Below, piece after piece: positions 56,296 to 64,000 of a DNA stretch of 64,000 nt (its first letter is position 1; each line of letters starts with the position of its first letter). This stretch comes from Bryoerythrophyllum caledonicum. Lineage: Eukaryota > Streptophyta > Bryopsida > Pottiales > Pottiaceae. The translations under genes and the position numbers were made by a program. The stretch lies in NCBI GenBank assembly GCA_963971425.1, contig OZ020525.1, forward strand, positions 4,199,560 to 4,263,559. Direction: 5' to 3'. The notes under the pieces were generated by a model, which searched no databases, was not told the origin of the DNA, and worked only from the letters and a program-made list of their open reading frames with translations.

Positions 56296-59200
56296 ATGGC
56301 TGTGTCCATGAAGATTGTCGACGTTGCTTTTCAAGGAGTCGGACAGAAACCGTATCCTACTGTTCCTAATTATCTTCGCATGCTTTGTCCATGAATTCAA
56401 TGTGAGTGTTATCAATCGTAGCGTATCTGAAACTTAGAGTTGCAAACGTATTCTCTTGACTCTGATCTGCAGAGGAATGGATATATGGCGCGTTGAAGAT
56501 TTCAAACCTGTACTCTTACCCAAGGAATCGCATAGAAAATTTTACACGGGAGACTCTTACATTGTCCTCAGGGTAAGAGCCTTCCTTATCACTGGGAAAA
56601 TCAGTCTTTGTGGTGTTCATGAATACGAGAATTTTAATAATCAAATATTGACATTGGATTCATAATGAGGCATTTTTGCTGACTCCAGCGTAGTGTAATA
56701 TGATCAGTTTTTGCAAGAACTAGTTGTCATGGTTCATGACAGAAAAATCAAATGAGTGCTGTAAAAAGAATGTGGTGCATCTGACTTTTTCACAGTATAG
56801 GCTTACGATGTAGCCTATCCAACGCTAATAATACACTCATGAGGCATGCTTATTACCTGACATGAGGTTGTTGATGTTTTTGTCCTGAAAAATGTTTTAC
56901 TCAATTATTCATTTTTCACATTTTTTAACAGACAACAGCAATGAAGACGGGGGGTTTCCACTACGACATTCATTTTTGGCTCGGAAAGACTACTAGCCAG
57001 GTACGATCATTCTGCATTCATGACTTGAAATCTATGAACGACAACAGAAGGTTCAGTTATTACGTTTCTAAATAGCGCCCCTTCAATTTCCGTGAAATTC
57101 TCTCTTGAACAATTCAATTACTTTGAAAGGTGATCTGTTGTTGAGAATGAGGATCCTTGACTTACACCAGTTTTTTGTAATTAAAGCGTTTAGTTGTTTT
57201 TTGTTGGTCCGCCTAACAGGATGAGGCTGGTACAGCGGCAATTAAAACAGTGGAGCTGGATGTTGCTTTAGGCGGCCGCGCGGTTCAATACAGAGAAACT
57301 CAGGAGCATGAAACAGACCTTTTCCTATCTTACTTCAAGCCATGTATCATCCCCATGGAAGGTGGTGTTGCTTCTGGATTCAAGAAAGTGGAAGTTGGAA
57401 AGGTCGAGCCTCGTCTGTTTATTGTAAAAGGAAGACGAGCCGTCCGAGTTGCACAGGTTTCATCGCATCGCCTTCCTTCTCAGACTTGTACATCTGTTAT
57501 TTACAGAGGAAATATGTTTTTAACAAGGCGAGCCAATTAGGTCTCACGTTTCATGTCTTTTACAAATCACTAGAATTGTGGTCATTATTGAGCTGAATGA
57601 TCTGCCATCACAGGTGCCTTTCTCTCGTTCCTCACTCAATCATGATGATGTCTTCGTTTTGGACACGGAATCAACAATTTTCCAATTTAATGGAGCTACA
57701 TCCAGCATTCAAGAGAGGGGGAAAGCTCTAGAAGTTGTTCAGTACATTAAGGATACAGATCATGATGGAAAGTGCGAAGTTATTATTATAGGTAAGAAAT
57801 CTGATAAACGTTTAAGCTTTCTAATGTCCAATGTAAACAAAGGTAGATGTGGGTAAGCTTATAGTTTGGATTCTCTGGGATATCAAAGTATCTGACAATT
57901 TCCTAATGTTTCTCTAATTTTATATTTGATTTTTGTTTTCTGGTTGCGTTCTGAGATCTCTGACCTGCGCGTACTTCAACGCTATTCTACTTTCATGTTG
58001 ATGCAGATGATGGTACGCTCGGGTCCGAGGCAGACACAGGTCAATTTTGGGTTCTATTTGGAGGATTTGCTCCACTTTCGAAAAAAGCCGCTGTGATGGC
58101 TGATGCTCCCGAATTGGTCGGATCTAAGCTACTCTGGTATGTGAAACGATTTCCTGCAGTCACTCGTCCTAGTATGTTGTTCTGTAGGTTTTCTTACTTG
58201 CACCCCTGCGCAAAACTTCTAGGTTTGAAGATTAAAACGTCTAGTGCTTCGAAAAGATGCATCATGTCATACTAGTGTTTTATTCATAGTCACAAACCCC
58301 TGAGATAAGAATTTCCCTCGTCTCCAAATCCGTATGGATCATTGCACTCCATGTAATATAGAATGTGACTGATTTGGGAACTGGATGTGGATACTTGTTA
58401 CTAAAAGTATCTCAGAAGGGAGCTTCAAGGAGGTAGAAACCTCGAAAGACGTTCTGGACAGCAGCAAGTGTTACCTGCTCGATTGTGGAACTGAACTCTA
58501 CATATGGGCAGGTCGTAGTTCAACTCTTGATTCTAGAAAGACTGCTATGACAGCTACAGAGGTAAGTCCACTTCTAGCCCAAGTTGTTATTGTGATTCGA
58601 AACCTGTAGTTGAGATTTGGAATTGAACATCTACAGCTTTTCTTCATCCTTTTTTCCCTTTCTATTTAAAGGAGTTCTGGCTGATTGCGAGGATATCGGA
58701 ATTTAAATACTAATAATGATAAGTTGTGGATCATTTCAAAAAAAAATCTGTTTCTTTTATCTCTTGAAACTGCTCACGCCTTATCATTCAGACTCTTAAA
58801 ACTTTACTACGGACGTGCAGGGTTTCATAACCAATCAGAATAGACCGAAGCACACTCAGATTACCCGGGTCATTGAGGGATTCGAAACACTAGGATTTCG
58901 GTCGTACTTCGACAAGTGGCCAGTGAATGGACAACACCCTGTCTCCGAAGATGGAAGAGGCAAAGTTGCAGGTATTCTGAATACAGTCGTCCTTATACTT
59001 TGCTTAGTTTTATATATTTTCTACTTTCTGATTATGCTAAGTATTGTTCTGGACAACTATGTTATGGAGTGATACTGTGCTTCAGGGTGATTTGCAATGA
59101 ATAGTATCTGATATTCCAACAACTGATATTTGGAATAGATTCTAGCATGTGATCTGATCCTGGTTCCTGTGCACCTAAAATCCCGTGGCTAGCGTTTCAT

Positions 59201-62200
59201 GTATGCGTATTGGGTTACTACAATCTTCACTTCATTATATAATGTGTTGGTCGCCTACTTTGCTTGTACAATCTTTGTGGTGAAGCTGACAGTGTGGCTA
59301 TGACAGCATTACTGAAGCAGCAAGGACTGAATACGAAGGGTATCCTCAAGGGTTTGCCTACCAAAGAGGAAATCCCACCAGTGCTTCCAAATTTGATTGG
59401 CAAGATCGAGGTTTCCTAACAGCCCTATGTTATTAATTTTGTCTATGCCAATTATTTTTATGCTTGCTTCTCGCTCTTCATAATCTTAGTCTGGCATTCT
59501 CTTAACTCATTATAGCCAGGATGCTTATAGTCGATGATGACCGCTTTCTCAGGTGTGGAGGGTGGACGGTAATTTGAAGAAAGAAGTTGCTCCCGCAGAA
59601 GTCGGGAAGTTCTACGACAGCAGCTGCTATATCGTGCTTTTTACTTACCAGGAAGCAGAGCGCAGAGGGGAATACCTTCTCTGCAACTGGACTGGCCGGC
59701 ACACCACAATCGTAAGCGTCAATTCTCAACTTCAACATGAAATTCCGTCCTTGATGAGTCACACCTCGTGTTCAGATTGATCTGTAGCTTTGCTGAATTC
59801 ATGTACTGGATTCATGTACCAGTAAGAGCTTCTGTTCTATTGGATTCAACTGTAGTTTTGATATGCAGGAGGATAAGGCTGCGTCTGTGAGAATCATGAA
59901 TGATATGAATGCTGCACTTAAAGGACGTGCAGTGCTGGTACTTTTCTCCACGCTTGATCTAGTCCCTTGAACGTGAGCCGTTGTTTATACATAATTCTGT
60001 GAAGCACTGTTTGGCTCCTTGTAGGACTTGTACAATGGTGGAATTTATGGCTGAATCTTTCATATGTTGACCTTCTCTGTGGATATCTAGGATTTGGGAA
60101 GTTAGTCTTTCAAATTAATGTTCAGATTGGGCGTGCTTTTCAAGGCCGTCCAGATTTGTATTTCCAGATTCGATACTAGTGGAGGTCCTTAGTTGTTGGC
60201 TCTGCTTCAACATCAGAATTTAGGAACTCTGGTTGTTCAATGTTCGTGCTGTGTGTGCGCTAATATTGCCGTGAACATGACAGGCATACATTGCTCAAGG
60301 CAAGGAACCCATTCAGTTTTTGGCGCTGTTCAAATGCATGTGCATATTGAAGGTTTGTTATCATGTAGCTTTGGCTGGCTTTCGAAGTCTTGATTTGCTG
60401 GATCTCAACTTTTGAATACCAATCGTGAGATGTAATGGTATTTAGATCTAGTGTTTGGCGAATGCAATTCCAAAAGTCTTGGACTTCCACAGTGTAAGTT
60501 TGAATTGTAGAAGCGAAGAAGTATGCGGGATCTGGAGGATGCTTTGATACATTTTTATCATCTTTTTGCTTTGTAATATATTGCAGGAACATACAAATCA
60601 TAAGGATAGGGAACATGCGGTAATGTTGGTGCGAGTTCGAGGTGCTGGTCCGCATATTGTGGTAGCTGTCCAAGTAGAGCCGGTAAGTGCTGTGCCTTCA
60701 TGAGAATTCATCCTGCTGTCAAATAGTGCAGAGAAGTTGACGCTTGCATTTTCCTGTATTTCTCCGTCTGATGATCTTGCAGTGTGCTCAATCACTTCTT
60801 GGAGACATCATAATTCTGATTATTATTCCCTTTCATGTTTGCAGCTTTCGGTTTCGCTGAATTCCTCTGACTGCTTTCTGCTTCAAACCAACGCCAAGTT
60901 GTATGCCTGGTCAGGCAACCTGAGTTCCGCTGAAAATCAAAAGGCTGTATTGCGGGTGGCAGAGGTTTTGAAGGTGAGTTGCAATGCTAGGAAACATTGG
61001 TCATCCAGGTCATGTTTTTTCTTCCTTGTGTGAGGTCAAAGTACACCCAGATAAAAACATCTATCGTTTGATTCTGTATGCCGTTTAGCATTTGAACTCT
61101 GACGTGGTGTTCAAGCCTGCAGGCTCACCTTTAAGAAGCATGCCGGATCTTCATCCCAATTCTGAACCTGTGCTCGACTGGTCATTGCAGCCTGGTGTTA
61201 TAGCAAGGCCCGTGAAAGAAGGTTTAGAGCCTCCAATTTTTTGGAGTTCTCTTGGGGGTAAACGGAAATATGCAGGTCATCGGGAACCAAAAGACGGTCC
61301 GAAGGATCCACGGTTGTATGCTTGCAGTCTCTCACAAGGTGAGGCCTCTACAATATGAAGCACGTTGGGGACACCTGCTGAAGTGTGTACAATTAGTCCT
61401 TTGATGAAAATATATGTTAGTGGTGGTCAATGAGTAGTTGAGTCATAACCAATGGCCTTTTCCTGCTCTCGTATTCTCACACACTGGGGAACTTCCACCT
61501 GTATTTTATTTTGTTTTTTGAAGCTAGTGATGTTGTTTAAGGAAGCTTATTATGAAATTGCACTTCTATATTAGAAGATAGTGTTTGTATTGGTGCCGAG
61601 TTGCGATACCAACACTGTTATCTAACACAAAAGTGATAGCACATATCCTTGGAACGGCTGCGAACTACTATCCAGAGAATTTAAAGGTAATCATCTCTAT
61701 CTTGGTTCACCTGTACATCAATTATCATATAAAAGTATTGATCAATATTTATCATTGCTACTGATCTTTACCAGTAGGAAACTTCTCGTTTTAGTAGTGT
61801 TTGATTAGATCTTTAGAAATGTCGCTTCGAGTTATGAGTTTTTCACTTCCAACCAAGTGTCAATTTCGTCCATTCCTTTCATGTTTTGATGACTTTATCT
61901 TAACGTCTCGACGTCTGTTATTGTACTGAATTGGTAACTGTGCAGGTGACGGAAGTGCACAACTTCACCCAAGAAGACCTCCTGACTGAAGACATCATGA
62001 TCCTTGACTGTCACAATGCTATTTACGAGTGGATTGGGCAGCATACAAGCACGGACAACAAAGAGAACGCTTTAGATATTGCTAAGGCAAGGCGCTTTCT
62101 TTGCTTTGTAGTGTTTGCTTTGACGCAATTGATTTCAAGGTCGCTTCGTTAATGAAGTAGTCTGGAGGTGTTACGTCGTGACGCACAGAGTCTAAAGAAG

Positions 62201-63351
62201 ATGTACGTGACTCACGTCTCAATCTGTACGTGCAGAAATATGTTGAACGAGCAGCTAGGTTGGATGGGATACAACCAGAGACTCCGATCTTTTTAGTTCC
62301 AGAAGGCAATGAACCGACGCTTTTCACCACCTTCTTCTCGTGGGATCCGAGCAAGGTCAATGTTAGTATCTACGGGTCTTCGCACTATTTCTGCAGTTTG
62401 TTATGATCCAATTTTTACTCCTAGTGCGGGGATTTCTTTAATTTGATGCTGATCATTTTAGAGTGAACATCTTCACAGATATCTTTACGTGTCTAAAGGT
62501 AAAGCTCCTGATGATCACAGGTCAATGGGGACGCGTATGCAAGAAAGATTGCAGGACTCCAAGGCCGACCAGCTCCACCAGAGGTAATCTTATTAGGCAG
62601 GAGCTATAATGTTTGTAGTTTCATAAGTTCCAGAAACTTGTATGTCTAAATCTAGATCGTGGTGATATTATTCATTGTGGGGAAATCTCAATGCAAACTG
62701 TTCCAGAAAGCCCAAAGGCGTCTTACGCCGAGTGTCTCAGCTGGCGCGAGAGACGCATCCACTCAGCGGGCAGCAGCTATGGCAGCCCTCTCATCGCAGT
62801 TGACGTCAGAGGGGAATTTCTCTAGGGTTGCCCAGACTCTAATGAACCAGAACTCCAACTCAGCTCCATCAACTCCCAGGTTTCATAGGCCGTCAACCGC
62901 CAACTCTCAAAGAGCTGCGGCCATGGCTGCCCTGTCTTTCATGCTTGATCCGAAATCTGGACCAACGTCGGCACTTCCAAGTGAGTGATATTTTGTTATG
63001 TGTTCTCCACCTCTGTGATGTCCTGTCCTTTTAGAAGACTTAAGTGCTTGCCTCACCCGACCTTAATGAATGGTAATCCGAACTAGTGTTTCTAAATCGC
63101 CTCGCGCTTTACAGTATGATCCCCTCCAGTTCTGAAAATGTCTTTGATCTGTTTTTGTAGTGAATCCGGATTGGGTAGCTGGAAGTTCACCCTTCACCAA
63201 AGTGGAAGCAACAGGAGACACCGAATCAACCGGCTCCAGGTCTGAGGACGGAGGCGATGATGGAGTGGAAGTCACTGAGTTTTACAGCTATGACCGCTTG
63301 AAATCATCTTCCACAGATCCTGCACCGAAAATCAACATCAGAAGAAAAGAG
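56296..63351 (+). CDS. villin (actin-binding gelsolin-repeat protein), 21 exons, 3' end missing
   Basis: Exons: 56296-56351, 56473-56572, 56932-57000, 57220-57456, 57614-57791, 58007-58136, 58408-58561, 58821-58971, 59307-59410, 59553-59711, 59869-59937, 60284-60352, 60587-60682, 60845-60973, 61089-61338, 61676-61686, 61946-62086, 62236-62361, 62521-62583, 62707-62980, 63161-63351; 919 codons in phase. The N-terminus has [20 protein letters not shown] and the G1 block [11 protein letters not shown]. Gelsolin repeats 1-6 follow in order ([69 protein letters not shown]). Next come two QRAAAMAAL linkers and the headpiece start FYSYDRLK. Villins bundle, cap and sever actin filaments in the cytoplasm. 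Exon 16 is 11 nt, intron 17 is GC-AG, and exon 15 carries extra residues. The rest of the headpiece falls in or beyond the N gap. Confidence 0.92.
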
Positions 63352-63408
63352 GTATCAATCAAGTTCCTGTTTGTAATCAGCATGAGAAGTCTGAAATCCC
63401 ACCCCAGG

Positions 63409-63608
63409 NNNNNNNNNNNNNNNNNNNNNNNNNNNNNNNNNNNNNNNNNNNNNNNNNNNNNNNNNNNNNNNNNNNNNNNNNNNNNNNNNNNNNNNNNNNN
63501 NNNNNNNNNNNNNNNNNNNNNNNNNNNNNNNNNNNNNNNNNNNNNNNNNNNNNNNNNNNNNNNNNNNNNNNNNNNNNNNNNNNNNNNNNNNNNNNNNNNN
63601 NNNNNNNN
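63409..63608. other. assembly gap (200 N)
   Basis: Exactly 200 N, which suggests a placeholder of unknown true size. The end of the villin headpiece should lie here or be lost beyond it. Confidence 0.99.
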
Positions 63609-64000
63609 ACTTGTCATTGACAAAAGAGTTATCTTAAAAGTGGAGGGAGTGACCTCCTTTGTCACCTCCTACTTTTTAGTCTTATGTATAGGGCCTCACT
63701 CATTATGAGGGGCCCGACAAGGAGGGCGCCTCATAACCGGTGAGGCCTGAAAATTGGTGGCTCACCTGGCATAACGCCTAAAGGATACAATGTATGGCAA
63801 GCATTGTCTCGAGTGTACGGCCGGCATTATGGGGTGGAATGCCCGGCAATGTCAGGAACGTGGGGTTTATGGCAGGTGAGGTTTGTGCGAGTCCCTTGAT
63901 GAAAGAATCATGTGGGTGTTATGTCTAAATTTCAGCCCAAACAATGGTGAGAGGCCAAACTCTTAGGCTAAAAAAATACAAATTGAAGGAAGTTGATGGT
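63609..64000. other. sequence after gap, probably repeat
   Basis: No continuation of the villin frame is seen. It contains GAGTGACCTCCTTTGTCACCTCC and several GTGAGG / CCTCAC palindromic pieces, so a transposon fragment is likely. Nothing more can be said. Confidence 0.3.

Overview
This is nuclear DNA of a land plant. It holds a plant-type LRR receptor kinase, a plant-specific GRAS regulator and a headpiece villin, all with many GT-AG introns, in AT-rich intergenic DNA full of plant DNA transposons and a Copia retroelement. The GRAS domain is split by introns, which is uncommon in flowering plants, and introns are mostly 0.1-0.9 kb. I lean weakly towards a seedless plant (bryophyte or lycophyte); the species cannot be fixed from the sequence.

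Layout. 0-6.4 kb: decayed ORFs, three in-phase terminal exons of an unidentified gene (2530-3015), and repeats including a SINE-like piece. 6.4-17.3 kb (+): a 23-exon LRR receptor kinase with tandem repeats upstream and a very long TC microsatellite in intron 1. 17.5-19.1 kb (-): a three-exon GNAT acetyltransferase, tail-to-tail with the kinase. 20.7-30.8 kb: four transposons nested in one another; a MITE is interrupted by a second MITE and by a 9.7-kb Mutator-like element, whose right arm carries a 3.5-kb CACTA element. 31.8-38.6 kb: repeats, including elements that target TTAA (piggyBac-like), a Tc1/mariner-like element and a Harbinger-like MITE. 39.1-44.8 kb (+): a decayed Copia retrotransposon with both LTRs. 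45-49.4 kb: six or more MITEs, several with readable target-site duplications. 50.5-53.7 kb (+): a five-exon GRAS gene. 56.3-63.35 kb (+): a villin with 21 exons in view, cut by a 200-N assembly gap inside its headpiece.

The host genes do not form a pathway. The kinase acts at the plasma membrane, villin on actin, GRAS on transcription, and the GNAT enzyme transfers an acetyl group to an unknown substrate. All four gene models were built by hand: every exon junction keeps frame and nearly all use GT-AG. The most unusual content is a family of TTAA-flanked, CCC...GGG-ended elements in which one copy sits inside another and so shows its own empty site. Others are the four-layer nest, an 11-nt microexon and a GC-AG intron in villin, and telomere-like repeats placed just after splice donors in the kinase gene.
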